The notes under the pieces are model-generated. The model was not told where the DNA came from, searched no databases, and was given only the letters and a program-made list of their open reading frames with translations. Below are positions 1-10,089 of a stretch of 46,864 bases of DNA, one piece after another; position 1 is the stretch's first letter, and the number at the start of each line of letters is the position of its first letter. The DNA comes from Acidobacteriaceae bacterium (GTDB taxonomy: Bacteria; Acidobacteriota; Terriglobia; Terriglobales; Acidobacteriaceae): positions 1 through 46,864 of the forward strand of contig DAIDGZ010000141.1 of assembly GCA_027452125.1 (NCBI GenBank), written 5' to 3'. Position numbers and translations under genes: made by a program.

Positions 1-231
1 GTGATAGTCGGGTATGGCCTTCCAAACACCCTCGCTTTGCGTCCTCATGGTGTGAATATCGTCGTCACAATCGCAGTCCTTATCGCTGGCGAGCCTGTAG
101 CCCTGATGAGCTTTGAGCCAAGCATCGACCACACTCCGCTGCTCGGCAGTGAGCGTGTGGCTACTGAAGCTGTTGTGAGATGAAGCCAGCAGAACGGCAA
201 CGATCAAAAAGAAATTCATTCCCGCCATCAT
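1..231 (-). CDS. Partial secreted protein of unknown function; N-terminus in window, C-terminus beyond left edge (start at 231, 228 or 219)
   Basis: Read by hand on the minus strand, absent from ORF track: MMAGMNFFLIVAVLLASSHNSFSSHTLTAEQRSVVDAWLKAHQGYRLASDKDCDCDDDIHTMRTQSEGVWKAIPDYH..., signal-peptide-like start, open to the window edge. The + strand 60-aa ORF at 1..183 is its antisense. Confidence 0.65.
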   Translation of the reverse strand, partial: MMAGMNFFLIVAVLLASSHNSFSSHTLTAEQRSVVDAWLKAHQGYRLASDKDCDCDDDIHTMRTQSEGVWKAIPDYH

Positions 232-367
232 ACATAGTCCAACCGGATTTCGGGCGAGTTGTCGGCCATCTGAAGATGCCCTGAAACGAATGCGCTCTCC
301 CCGGACCGCCTCTGCCGCGCGGCTGGTGGCCACGATCTCGGAGGTATCATCATTCGGCTGAGGGTGC

Positions 368-393
368 CCCCGGTCTCGTTTCTGAGACCGGGG
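368..393. repeat. Perfect inverted repeat CCCCGGTCTC-gtttct-GAGACCGGGG (10-bp stem, 6-nt loop) in non-coding DNA
   Basis: Read directly from sequence; no T-run follows on the + strand. Confidence 0.7.
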
Positions 394-756
394 ATGATGA
401 CAAATTCGACTACGCATCGGCGCTTTTGAGCCATTGCGCCCGGTTGGTCGGCCACTCTTCCCTCACAGAAAGCGTCACCCCATTCTCCGCCTGTCACTGT
501 CCCGCCCAAGAATCGGCGACCACCGCCGCTGTCAACCACCCTTCCCTCATCCGCCCCCCGCATCTCTCGCAAATCAAAAAACTTCCACCGCCCTCCCCTT
601 TGCAGAGAATTTTCCTGCTTTCTTCTATCCTTGCCTCAGGCTGCCCAAAATCCACACCAGCAATCCCTGGGCGGAGAGCTCAAGACCGCTCCCCGGTGCC
701 TCGCAGTTGGGTGCCAGAGAGGGTTGAACAGCTCAACCCCTTGAAAACGGACGGTT

Positions 757-770
757 TTTTATCGATAAAA
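757..770. repeat. Perfect 14-bp palindrome TTTTATCGATAAAA in AT-rich patch of a long intergenic region
   Basis: Read directly from sequence; sits in a C-rich region with no convincing CDS. Confidence 0.6.
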
Positions 771-1072
771 CGCGCGTTTTTCTGCATAAATACACGCCGT
801 TTTCGGCCCGGTCTCCGCTCCAGACAATCCCCGCAAATTAATGATAAAAAGCAGGTTGCCTCCCCCGCCCGCGCCCAGAAAGGCGCAAAAAAGCCACCCA
901 CCCCTCCCCCCGGTCAGGAAGGTCGAAGTTCGGGTCTCTGCATTGGCTCTGGGATGGAAATCGAAGCTCCCCCGCCACGGGGTGAGCGCCCGGGTCTCGC
1001 GACGGAAACCCGGGAAGGGGATGTGGGATGAGGGTTGGAGTTTTCTGCTCCAAGCTCCGGCAGGAAAACGCC

Positions 1073-1360
1073 CTAGTTGGACGCCGCCGTCGCAGCCGGG
1101 CAGGCGCAGCTGGCTCCGCACGGAGCCGCACTGGCCGCCGGCGCGCACTCCGTGCTCGACGAGTTGCTCGAGCCGCTGCTCTTCGACGCGTAGTCGTTCA
1201 CATACCACCCGGCGCCCTTGAACTGAAGCCCCGGCGCAGTCAGAGGACGCTCCAGAGCGCCGCCGCACTGCGGGCAGGCGCGCTCCGGCTCCGCGTTGAA
1301 ACTCTGGATCTTCTCAAAACGATGGCCGCACTGGGTGCAGCGATATGGATAGAGAGGCAT
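1073..1360 (-). CDS. FmdB-family zinc-ribbon protein
   Basis: MPLYPYRCTQCGHRFEKIQ...ACPQCGGALERPLTAPGLQFKGAGWYVNDY, paired CxxC motifs typical of the FmdB putative regulatory family. Confidence 0.9.
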   Translation of the reverse strand: MPLYPYRCTQCGHRFEKIQSFNAEPERACPQCGGALERPLTAPGLQFKGAGWYVNDYASKSSGSSNSSSTECAPAASAAPCGASCACPAATAASN

Positions 1361-1441
1361 ACTGAATATCCCTCCGTAAAGAGATAGTTTTTCAGCCTTT
1401 ATTGTACCGGAAAAGCCATAAAAACACCGCTGTGCGCGGGC

Positions 1442-2470
1442 TTACTGCCCAGGCTTGTGCGCCCGCGGATGAGTCCGGTCGTAAACCTGCGTCAACTGCG
1501 AGGCGGTCAGCTGCGTATAGCGCTGCGTGGTCGAAAGCCGCTCGTGCCCCAGCAATTCCTGGATGGCGCGCAGGTCCGCGCCCTCTTCCAGCAGGTGTGT
1601 GCCAAAGGCATGCCGCAGGGTGTGCGGATGCACATCTGCCGAGAGCCCGCGCAGAATGGCGATGCGCTTCACAATGCGGCCCACGCTGCGGGTGGTGAGC
1701 CGGGCCTGGTTGCCCGGCGACTGCAGACCGCGCAGCCGCAGATTCAGAAACAGCGCTTCCGGGGCGGCATCCTGCGGGCTCTCCACCGCCGCCAGCCGCG
1801 CCGCCCGCTCCGCCAGATAGGCGCGCAGTGCCACGGCAGCCGCATCGCCCAACGGCACCAGGCGCTGCTTCTGTCCCTTGCCGCGGATGAGAATCGCCTC
1901 ATTGGACCATTGGATGTCGTCGAGGTTCAGCCCCGTCAGCTCGGCGTTGCGGATGCCGCATCCATAAAGCAGCTCCAGGATGGCCCGGTCACGCGCCGGC
2001 CAGCTCGCCGCATCGTCACTCACCGAATCCACCGCGCGGTTCAGTTGCTCGATGCTCGGCACCCGGGGCAGATGCTTGGGTAGCCGCGGCGTCGCCACCA
2101 ATGAGGCGGCATTCTGCTCGATATACCCGGCCCGCGCCAGCCACTTGAACCAGCTGCGGATCGCGGCCAGCGCGCGTGCAGCCGAGGCGCGGGAAAGCCC
2201 GCGCTCGTCCAGCGCACCAAGATACGCGCGGATGTGCGTGTGCTCGATACGTTCCACGCTCAGCTCGCGGCTGATGGCAGTGGCAAACCATGCGGCAAAG
2301 CCGTGCAGTTCGCGGGTGTAGGCGCGCAGAGTGTGTGCCGAGGCGCCCCGTTCATGGGCAAGCACATGCAGATAGGCATCGATGAGTGGAGCCAGCGCCG
2401 AGTTGAGGGACGCATCCTGTCCTTCGGTGCTCTGCGAAGGCACAACCGGGGCGGCCTCGGTGGCCATCAT
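1442..2470 (-). CDS. xerC: Tyrosine recombinase, XerC/XerD type (second of tandem pair)
   Basis: [15 protein letters not shown]...[14 protein letters not shown]...[41 protein letters not shown]: complete catalytic residues. Confidence 0.88.
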   Translation of the reverse strand: MMATEAAPVVPSQSTEGQDASLNSALAPLIDAYLHVLAHERGASAHTLRAYTRELHGFAAWFATAISRELSVERIEHTHIRAYLGALDERGLSRASAARALAAIRSWFKWLARAGYIEQNAASLVATPRLPKHLPRVPSIEQLNRAVDSVSDDAASWPARDRAILELLYGCGIRNAELTGLNLDDIQWSNEAILIRGKGQKQRLVPLGDAAAVALRAYLAERAARLAAVESPQDAAPEALFLNLRLRGLQSPGNQARLTTRSVGRIVKRIAILRGLSADVHPHTLRHAFGTHLLEEGADLRAIQELLGHERLSTTQRYTQLTASQLTQVYDRTHPRAHKPGQ

Positions 2471-3507
2471 GCCTGCTCCTCAGTCCGTGCCACCCGGGCA
2501 CGTCCGCCGCGGTGTACCACAAATCGGGCGGCCTTGGCGGGCAGCGAAGGAGCAGCTTCCAGCGCCGTCTCCTGCCGGGTGGCCCGGGGGTGGTGCTGAC
2601 GATGTACGGCCTTCAGCCTGCCCAGGGCCAGATGCGTATACACCTGCGTGGTTGAGATGTCTGCATGCCCCAGCAGCGTCTGCACGCTGCGCAGGTCCGC
2701 GCCGTGCTCCACCATGTGCGTAGCACAACTATGGCGCAGCATATGTGGACTTGCTCCGTTACCCGACAGCTTTACCAGTTGCCATACCCATTGCCGGGTG
2801 AGCGGCATGCCGCGCAAAGAGAGAAACAGCCGCGCCCGCTCAGTGCGGTCCGCTCTGGCCTTACGACCTGCGCCAATGCGTTCCAAATGCGGGCGCCCCT
2901 CTCGCAGATATACCTCCAGCGCCTCAATGGCGGCATAGCCCAGCGGCACAATCCGCTCCTTGTCACCCTTGCCACGCACGTGCACACAGCCCTGGTCCAG
3001 CGTCAGGTCGCCGGTCGAAAGTCCCGTCACCTCTGAAACTCTTAGTCCCCCGGCGTAGAGCAGCTCCAGGATGGCACGGTCGCGCAACGCCGCAGCATTA
3101 GCCTGAGGATGCATGGCAGCCTTGGTCGCGCGCTCCAGCATCTCCGCCACCTCAGCCTCGGCCAGTGATTTGGGCAACACTTTCCAAGCCTTGGGCGACT
3201 CGATATTGACTGTGGGGTCATGGTGGATGCGCCGGTCGAGCAACAGCCACTTATAAAAGCCGCGCAAGCAGCTCAACTTCCGCGCCGCTGAGCGTGCATC
3301 GATGCCGTGCGTATGCAAATGCTCTAAGAAGGCCGAAACATCCTGCTGCGCCGCTGTCAGCAGTACCCCCAGGCGCGTCTCCAGAAACTCGGCAAAGGTC
3401 TTCAGATCGCTGTCGTAGGCCTCGCAAGTAAGTGGCCGAAGCCCTTTTTCCACACGTAGATACGCCTGATAGTCCCGCAGCAGCTCCAGATTGCCCTTGC
3501 CATTCAC
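2467..3507 (-). CDS. xerD: Tyrosine recombinase, XerD type (first of tandem pair)
   Basis: [15 protein letters not shown]...[14 protein letters not shown]...[41 protein letters not shown]; overlaps the downstream recombinase by 4 nt. Confidence 0.86.
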   Translation of the reverse strand: MNGKGNLELLRDYQAYLRVEKGLRPLTCEAYDSDLKTFAEFLETRLGVLLTAAQQDVSAFLEHLHTHGIDARSAARKLSCLRGFYKWLLLDRRIHHDPTVNIESPKAWKVLPKSLAEAEVAEMLERATKAAMHPQANAAALRDRAILELLYAGGLRVSEVTGLSTGDLTLDQGCVHVRGKGDKERIVPLGYAAIEALEVYLREGRPHLERIGAGRKARADRTERARLFLSLRGMPLTRQWVWQLVKLSGNGASPHMLRHSCATHMVEHGADLRSVQTLLGHADISTTQVYTHLALGRLKAVHRQHHPRATRQETALEAAPSLPAKAARFVVHRGGRARVARTEEQA

Positions 3508-3610
3508 AGTTTCGATTATCCGCGCCGCTAGGAGCCTGCGGAGGACAACGGCGCGGTTACCGTACCTGCTTCATTACGGAATCAACTTCATCACTTGCGC
3601 AGCGGTCAGA

Positions 3611-4987
3611 TCATACTTGCGTGAAATCCCCTGCACGATCTCCTGCGGTCCAGTACTCCTCAATCTCCTCAAGTGGCTTGTTTTTGGTCTCCGGCACAAA
3701 GCGCGCGGTAAAGAGCGCCTGCGCCAAGCACATGACCGCCAGAAAACCAAGCGTAAAGGCCTTGCCTATCTGGTGGAAGGCGTACGGAAATAGAAGTACA
3801 ACCACGGCATTAGCCACCCACTGTAACAGTACCGGCAGAGACATGGCCGCACCGCGCACGTCATTGGGAAAAATCTCGGGCACCAGCGTCCAGAAAACTG
3901 GCCCCACACAGGCCGCAAAGAAGGCAAGGTAGGCCAGTATCAGCGCTAGCACCAGAAGTCCGTAAAACTGTCCAGTAAGAGCGGCTACAAGCAATCCGGC
4001 CAGAGACGCCATCATGCCCAGTGAGCCAACGATGTAGAGCGGCTTGCGCCCGTAGCGGTCAATGACCCAAAAGGCGACCAGGGTAAAGAGAAACTGCGTA
4101 AGTCCAACAAAAAAAGTGGAGATGAGCGCACCATCCACCTTCCATCCCGCTGAAAGAAAGATGGCAGGCGCGTAGTCGATGATGGTGTTGATACCTGAGA
4201 TGTGTATCAAGATCGCCAGGCAGGCGCTTATACCCAAGGCGCGACGGACCCCGGGACGACTAAGTCCTTCCCGTGATCGACGCTCATCGGTCAGCGATTC
4301 AACAATCGCCTCCAACTCACGACGCGCTCCCTCCTCGCTCTCAATCCGTTCCAATAGTTGGAACGCTTCTCGGCGCTTACCCGCGATCACCAGATAGCGC
4401 GGCGTCTCGGGGGCCAGCGCAATCAGCAGCAGAAACAGCACAGAAGGTACGGCTCCCGTTAAAAACATCCAGCGCCAGTTGTCCGGTCCGGTATCTCGCA
4501 ACAGGTAGTTGATGCAATACGAAATAACGATGCCGGTGATGATTGACATCTGGTAGAAGGTGCCCATACGCCCGCGAATCGAAGGCGGCGACACCTCGGC
4601 GACATATATGGGCGACAATAGCGACACCCCACCCACTGCGATTCCACCCAGGAATCGCGCGGTGATGAAGAGCATAAAACTGGGCGCCAGCGCCGTGGCC
4701 AGTGAAGTGACGGCAAACAGCATGGCTACCCACACCAGCATGCGTTTGCGGCCAAAGCGGTCAGTGTAGCGACCGGCCAAAAACGAGCCCAGAACGCAGC
4801 CGAAGAGCAGCGAGCTGAAGGCCCACCCTAGGCTTATGTCACTCAGCGCAAAGTGGCGGGTCAGGAACGGCCCGGCACCGGTGATGATGGCGACATCAAA
4901 GCCAAAGAGCAACCCGCCGAGCGCGGCCGTGCAACCCAGAAATAGAACGTAGCGCAGATGAATGGAACGGGGAAGCGTTTCAGACAC
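3611..4987 (-). CDS. MFS sugar porter family transporter
   Basis: 12-TM-like, GGLLFGFDVAIITGA, RYTDRFGRKRML, VPETKNKPLEEIEEYW signature of the sugar-porter family. Confidence 0.92.
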   Translation of the reverse strand: MSETLPRSIHLRYVLFLGCTAALGGLLFGFDVAIITGAGPFLTRHFALSDISLGWAFSSLLFGCVLGSFLAGRYTDRFGRKRMLVWVAMLFAVTSLATALAPSFMLFITARFLGGIAVGGVSLLSPIYVAEVSPPSIRGRMGTFYQMSIITGIVISYCINYLLRDTGPDNWRWMFLTGAVPSVLFLLLIALAPETPRYLVIAGKRREAFQLLERIESEEGARRELEAIVESLTDERRSREGLSRPGVRRALGISACLAILIHISGINTIIDYAPAIFLSAGWKVDGALISTFFVGLTQFLFTLVAFWVIDRYGRKPLYIVGSLGMMASLAGLLVAALTGQFYGLLVLALILAYLAFFAACVGPVFWTLVPEIFPNDVRGAAMSLPVLLQWVANAVVVLLFPYAFHQIGKAFTLGFLAVMCLAQALFTARFVPETKNKPLEEIEEYWTAGDRAGDFTQV

Positions 4988-5115
4988 GCCGCAACCCTAG
5001 CAAGAGCGTACGGCCCTTGTCCACGGCGTTGTGCAGACTAGATCAGATATGGCGCATGTTTGTTTTCCGAACGTTCACGTGAAAAATTCGCCGCTATGAC
5101 GGAAAATAGATGTGA

Positions 5116-5892
5116 ATGACATTATCAATAGGGATTGAGAGAGATTTGACGTCAGCACAGACTGAAGTGCAAAAGTGGCACGCCGCTGAGTTTATGCGGC
5201 TGGTTTTGGAGCGGAAGCCTCGTGTAGCGGTCTTTGACTGCGATGGTACCCTGTGGAGCGGCGACTCGGGCTATGGATTTATGGTGTGGTCGCTTGAGCA
5301 GGGCTTGGTTTCCCGCTCTACCAGCGACTGGATTGACACGCGGCATCGCGCCTATCGCGCCGGGCAGGTCAGCGAAGAGACGATATGCGGCGAGATGGTA
5401 CAGATCTACGCAGGCCTGCGCGACCCGGAGTTGCGCGCTGCCGCCGCAGAATACGTGCGCCAGTTTGTCCGCGAGCAGGTGTTTGCGGAGATGGACGCAC
5501 TGGTTGCCGCGCTGCGCCATGCAGGCACGGAACTGTGGGCCGTCAGTTCAACGAACAAATGGGTGGTGGCCGAGGGCGTGCGTCCCTTCGGTATTGCGGA
5601 GGAACGCGTGCTGGCCGCCGAAGTCCGTGTCCAGGAAGGCCTGATCACCTCCGAACTGGTCGACGTGCCCACCGGTCCCGGCAAGGCTGCGGCACTCAGG
5701 CGGGTGGGTCTGGAACACCCGGATGCCGTCTTTGGCAACTCGGTGCACGACTTGGCCATGCTGGAGATTGCCCGCCATGCGTACCCTGTGAATCCCTCGC
5801 CTGCGCTGCTCGAGGCTGCCGCCCGCCACGGCTGGGGTTATTTCCGCCCAGCCACGGTGGAGGGTGCGCAGGCCGCCGTAGGCGGCGAGTAA
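5116..5892 (+). CDS. HAD-family hydrolase, phosphoserine phosphatase-like (HAD-IB)
   Basis: VAVFDCDGTLWSGDSG (motif I DxDGT), AVSSTNKW (motif II), FGNSVHDLAML (motif IV-like). Confidence 0.85.
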   Translation: MTLSIGIERDLTSAQTEVQKWHAAEFMRLVLERKPRVAVFDCDGTLWSGDSGYGFMVWSLEQGLVSRSTSDWIDTRHRAYRAGQVSEETICGEMVQIYAGLRDPELRAAAAEYVRQFVREQVFAEMDALVAALRHAGTELWAVSSTNKWVVAEGVRPFGIAEERVLAAEVRVQEGLITSELVDVPTGPGKAAALRRVGLEHPDAVFGNSVHDLAMLEIARHAYPVNPSPALLEAAARHGWGYFRPATVEGAQAAVGGE

Positions 5893-5984
5893 TCGCATCT
5901 GAGGCGGTGCCGGTTTTGGTTCGATCAAAGCCGGCATTGCCCTGACGGCTTCGCCATCTATTTTGTTGCGTTTACACTAGAGAA

Positions 5985-6431
5985 GTGGAAGAGGCCATCT
6001 CCAACCCTGGCATGAAACCCCGGCCCGTCGGCCCCGCCCTGCGCTTTGTGGCGGCAGCCCTCATTGTGCGCGGCGAGGAGGTTCTGATCGGCCAGCGCCG
6101 GCCAGATCAGCCAATGGCCCTGCAGTGGGAGTTCCCTGGCGGCAAGATTGAGGCTGGCGAAAGCGCGGAGCAGGCGCTAGCCCGCGAACTGCATGAAGAA
6201 TTGGGCATCCGCGCCACCATAGGCCAGCCGGTCACGCGCATTCGCCACAACTATCGCCACGGCGGAGCTGTAGATCTTCAGTTCTTTGCCGTGCATGAGT
6301 TCAGCGGGGAGATTGAGAATCACATCTTCCATCAGTTACGCTGGGTGCGTCTGCACGATCTTCCCTCATACGACTTCCTGGCTGCCGACCGCGGCCTAAT
6401 CCGCGACTTGGCCGCTGGCAAGCTGCTGTAA
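5985..6431 (+). CDS. NUDIX hydrolase, MutT-type (8-oxo-dGTP diphosphatase-like)
   Basis: GGKIEAGESAEQALARELHEELGI Nudix box; GTG start at 5985 or ATG at 6012. Confidence 0.9.
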   Translation: MEEAISNPGMKPRPVGPALRFVAAALIVRGEEVLIGQRRPDQPMALQWEFPGGKIEAGESAEQALARELHEELGIRATIGQPVTRIRHNYRHGGAVDLQFFAVHEFSGEIENHIFHQLRWVRLHDLPSYDFLAADRGLIRDLAAGKLL

Positions 6432-6504
6432 GCATCCCACAGCGAAGATTGACTACCCCTTGCCTTGGAGGCATAACGCCTCGTCTGCAAGAAATGTCCT
6501 ACAC

Positions 6505-7755
6505 TCAATGCCCCGGCAGCATCCCCCATAGCATGGCCGCAGTCATGCCGATCACGATGATGCTGGTACCCCAGGCAATCCAGTTCCATAGTCGCGAATT
6601 TTTGTACTCCCCCATCAGATCAGTGCGGTTGATGAGCAGCAGCATCAGAATGATGACCACCGGCAGAAGCACGCCGTTCAGCACCTGCGAGAGAATGGCA
6701 ACATTGATCAGTTGCGCATCCGGCAGCACCATCACCACCAGCGCGCCACCAGCCACCAGCAGCGTGTAGAGCCAGTAGAAGAACGGTGCTTCCTTGAAGC
6801 TCTTGTCCACGCCCGACTCCAGCCCCAAGCCCTCGCAGACTGTGTAGGCGGTGGAGAGGGGCAGAATAGACGCCGCAAAGATCGACGCGTTGAACAGACC
6901 AAAAGCGAAGAGCACGAAGGCATAGTCGACAGCCAGCGGACGCATTGCCTCAGCAGCGTCAGCGGCCACCTGGATGGCCCCCATGCCGTGCACGTAGAGA
7001 GTGGCTGCGCAGGCCACAACAATGAACCATGCCACTAGATCGGTAAAGAAGCTGCCAATAATCACGTCAAAGCGCGAGGCGCCGTAGTCCTTGACGCGAA
7101 TGCCTTTCTCCACGATAGAGGACTGCAAATAGAACTGCATCCATGGTGCGATGGTGGTACCCACTACGCCGATGGCCATGTAGATGTAGGCCTTCTGGTG
7201 CCATACGCTCCGCGGCGGCATCTGCACCGTCGCAAGCAGCGCATCGTGCCAGCTGGGCTGTGACAGCACACCGGCAAAAATGTAGGAGATGTAGACCAGC
7301 GAGGCAATGAGGAAGATCTTTTCCGTGCTCTTGTAATCCCCGCGAAAGACCAGAATCCATACCAGTGCCGCGCACAGCGGGACTGAGATGAATTTGGAGA
7401 CGTGGAACAGGTGCAGCGATCCGGCGATACCAATGAACTCCGTGATGACGTTGGTGAAGTTCACAATTACCAGAAGCACCATTAGCAGAAAGGTAAGGCG
7501 CAGCCCGAACTCCTCGCGGATCAGGTCACTCAGCCCCTTGCCCGTGACGACGCCCATGCGGGCGCACATCTCCTGGACGACAATCAACGCCAGGGTAATC
7601 GGGATGATCATCCACAGCAGCGTGTAGCCAAACTGCGCGCCGGACTGCGAGTATGTAAAGATGCCGCCCGAGTCATTATCGACGTTGGCGGTAATGATTC
7701 CGGGGCCGAGAACGGCCAAAAACAAGAGTGTCCGGGTTCGCCAGCGCTTCCACAT
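6505..7755 (-). CDS. NRAMP-family divalent metal transporter
   Basis: LGPGIITANVDNDSGGIFTYSQSGAQFGYTLLW...QEMCARMGVVTGKGLSDLIRE, typical NRAMP TM1/TM3 features. Confidence 0.9.
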   Translation of the reverse strand: MWKRWRTRTLLFLAVLGPGIITANVDNDSGGIFTYSQSGAQFGYTLLWMIIPITLALIVVQEMCARMGVVTGKGLSDLIREEFGLRLTFLLMVLLVIVNFTNVITEFIGIAGSLHLFHVSKFISVPLCAALVWILVFRGDYKSTEKIFLIASLVYISYIFAGVLSQPSWHDALLATVQMPPRSVWHQKAYIYMAIGVVGTTIAPWMQFYLQSSIVEKGIRVKDYGASRFDVIIGSFFTDLVAWFIVVACAATLYVHGMGAIQVAADAAEAMRPLAVDYAFVLFAFGLFNASIFAASILPLSTAYTVCEGLGLESGVDKSFKEAPFFYWLYTLLVAGGALVVMVLPDAQLINVAILSQVLNGVLLPVVIILMLLLINRTDLMGEYKNSRLWNWIAWGTSIIVIGMTAAMLWGMLPGH

Positions 7756-7960
7756 CTTCGATAAATCCTAATGGGGACATTTGGAGTCCGTTCAGATGAT
7801 TCGGTATCCTTCCTGACCATAACAGGCCGAGGGACAATTCGCGAATCCCTCCAGTAGAGGCCCTTGGACTGCGATGCTTTTTGATTCCTCACGGCTTATA
7901 GATAATCTGCACAGAGGCATACAATGCATTGCATGCTGTAAACGGCCAAAAGGAGCCTCC

Positions 7961-9157
7961 ATGCAACCCAAAGATTCCAATGCAGCATTCAGTATCCGGC
8001 GCAGTCTGCTGGGCACTTTGGCCGCAGGACTACCCGCAGCAGCGCTGCTCGCCGGTGGAGCAGCCTCTGCCGAGGCCTCCAACCCACCCGAGGCACCGGA
8101 GGAGTTATTCGCGCTGGCCCGCCTGCGCAGCTACAAGAGCCGCCGATCATCCAGTTGGGATCGAACTGGCGGCAATGCTGACTGGGTCCCAGTGGCCCCG
8201 GGACAGGCCGTCACTCTAATCGATATTCGCGGCGCGGGCGTCCTCACGCATCAGTGGTTCACCATCAACTCGCCTGACCGCATGCACCTGAAGAATCTGG
8301 TCCTGCGCGCTTGGTGGGATGGCGAAGACACTCCCTCGATTGAGACACCCATCGGGGATTTCTTTGGCTTGGGGCTGGGCGAGTATTTCGTATACCAGTC
8401 GGCGCTCACTGCCGTAGCCCCTGTCAAGGCGCTGAACGCTTACTTCCAGATGCCCTTCGAGCATGCTGCGCGACTCACCCTGACTAACGAAGGTACGTTG
8501 CCGGTACACAGCCTCTACTTCGCCATTGACTATGTGGAACTACTCACCCTACCCGCCGGGCTCGGGCGCTTCCACGCCCAGTACCGCCAGTCTGCCCCAT
8601 GCAAAGGCTGGACCGATAACTGGATGAGTAACAGCGCACCGCAGGTAAATGAGCAAAAAAATCTAAACGGAGCGGCTAATTACGTCTTTCTTGAGGCGGA
8701 AGGCAAAGGGCACTTCATCGGCGTAACCCAGGCCGTGGAACAAAACCAGGAGGGCTGGTTCGGCGAGGGAGACGACATGATATTCATCGACGGCGACCGC
8801 ATACCCACCATCAATGGCACAGGTACCGAGGACTACTATAACGGCGCATGGGACTTCGGCGGCCAAGCCTTCGGCTATGAACACAACGGAGCACCGTTCG
8901 TTGTCGATCCAGAGCATATCGGCGGGCGCTATTGCCTCTATCGCTGGCACACCGAAAGCCCCATTACCTTCGAAAAGTCGATTCGCGTGACCATCGAACA
9001 TGGCCATGCGAACCACCGTTCTGACAGCTTTTATTCCGTCGCTTACTGGTACCAGACAGAGCCGCATGCAGCGTTTCCCGCGCTGCCATCGGTGCAGGAG
9101 CGTATGCCCCGCATCTACGCTGCGGGAGGGCCAGCCGGCCCAGCGCTCATCCGCTGA
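7961..9157 (+). CDS. Secreted DUF2961-domain protein (GH172-like), twin-arginine-like signal
   Basis: Start chosen at 7961 behind AAAGGAG; IRRSLLGTLAAGLPAAALLAGGAASA signal; GAGVLTHQWFTI..., DGDRIPTINGTGTEDYYNGAWDFGG...HNGAPFV typical of DUF2961. Confidence 0.88.
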   Translation: MQPKDSNAAFSIRRSLLGTLAAGLPAAALLAGGAASAEASNPPEAPEELFALARLRSYKSRRSSSWDRTGGNADWVPVAPGQAVTLIDIRGAGVLTHQWFTINSPDRMHLKNLVLRAWWDGEDTPSIETPIGDFFGLGLGEYFVYQSALTAVAPVKALNAYFQMPFEHAARLTLTNEGTLPVHSLYFAIDYVELLTLPAGLGRFHAQYRQSAPCKGWTDNWMSNSAPQVNEQKNLNGAANYVFLEAEGKGHFIGVTQAVEQNQEGWFGEGDDMIFIDGDRIPTINGTGTEDYYNGAWDFGGQAFGYEHNGAPFVVDPEHIGGRYCLYRWHTESPITFEKSIRVTIEHGHANHRSDSFYSVAYWYQTEPHAAFPALPSVQERMPRIYAAGGPAGPALIR

Positions 9158-9177
9158 GACCTGTCTTCAAACACCGG

Positions 9178-10083
9178 CTACCCCTTGTTGGGCGGCTTCA
9201 GGCCCAGCTCACGCATGGCAATCTGCAGGTCCATCCAGGCCTCCTTTTTCTGCCGCGGGTCACGTAGCAGGTACGCCGGATGGTAGGTCACGATCAGTTG
9301 CGCGCCGCGGAAGGCGTGCACACGGCCACGTAGCCCTGCCAGCGGCTGGCGCATCCCCAGCAGATAAGTGGCTGCCGTCGCGCCAAGCGCCACAATCACC
9401 TGCGGATGCACCACGTCGATCTGTCGGAACAGGAACGGCGTGCAGGTATTGGCCTCTTCCAGCTCAGGCGTCCGATTGCCTGGCGGGCGGCACTTCACCA
9501 CGTTGGCAATGTAAACCTGCTCCCGTTTGAGCCCCATGGCCGCGATCATGTTGTTCAGCAATTGTCCCGCGCGTCCTACAAATGGTAGCCCCTGGGCATC
9601 TTCGTCGGCGCCTGGCCCCTCCCCCACAAACATCAGCCTTGCGTTCGGGTCGCCATCCGCAAACACCAGCTTGTTTCGCCCGGTATGCAGCGGGCACCGC
9701 GTGCAGTCACCGATCTCGTCTCTAATTAACTGCAAAGCCGCTGCGCGTCCTGCTGCAGGCACAGCTTCGCCCGCTGGCGGAGGCACAAAAATGGTCGTCT
9801 TCCGTGCTGGAATAGCTGGTTCCTCCCCAAAGGAATTTGCTTCTCCCTGCCCCTCGACGGGCCCAGGATGAACAGCCAGGGCGGCTTCACCCCTGCGCTC
9901 GACAACAACTGGCGTCTCTGCCTGCGGCAGGGAAGCCAAACCTGCAGCCTTGGACCTCTCCGGCGATGTCAGTAGATCTGGATCAACGGGTTTACGGTAA
10001 AGATCTGTTAGCCCCAGATCGCGATAGAAGCGCAAGCGCTCGGCCAGCGCCTGGCGCATAGCAGGATCCATTGGCGTCGCCAA
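9178..10083 (-). CDS. Uracil-DNA glycosylase, family 4/5 type (Fe-S)
   Basis: CTRCPLHTGRNKLVFADGDPNARLMFVGEGPGADEDAQGLPFVGRAGQLLNNMI...KCRPPGNRTP...VTYHPAYLLRDPRQK. Confidence 0.93.
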   Translation of the reverse strand: MATPMDPAMRQALAERLRFYRDLGLTDLYRKPVDPDLLTSPERSKAAGLASLPQAETPVVVERRGEAALAVHPGPVEGQGEANSFGEEPAIPARKTTIFVPPPAGEAVPAAGRAAALQLIRDEIGDCTRCPLHTGRNKLVFADGDPNARLMFVGEGPGADEDAQGLPFVGRAGQLLNNMIAAMGLKREQVYIANVVKCRPPGNRTPELEEANTCTPFLFRQIDVVHPQVIVALGATAATYLLGMRQPLAGLRGRVHAFRGAQLIVTYHPAYLLRDPRQKKEAWMDLQIAMRELGLKPPNKG

Positions 10084-10089
10084 GATGCT

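Noticed and set aside
426-1031. 201-aa + strand ORF in the palindrome-rich region
   Set aside because: Low-complexity Pro/Ser/Arg composition, no motif, contains inverted repeats; treated as non-coding.
1442-3507. Tandem integrases as evidence of an integrated mobile element
   Set aside because: No attachment repeats, cargo or tRNA target nearby; neighbours are housekeeping genes, and both look like chromosomal Xer proteins.
7756-7873. Possible manganese (yybP-ykoY) riboswitch upstream of the NRAMP gene
   Set aside because: The minus-strand leader lacks the conserved riboswitch core I would expect; no support beyond gene context.
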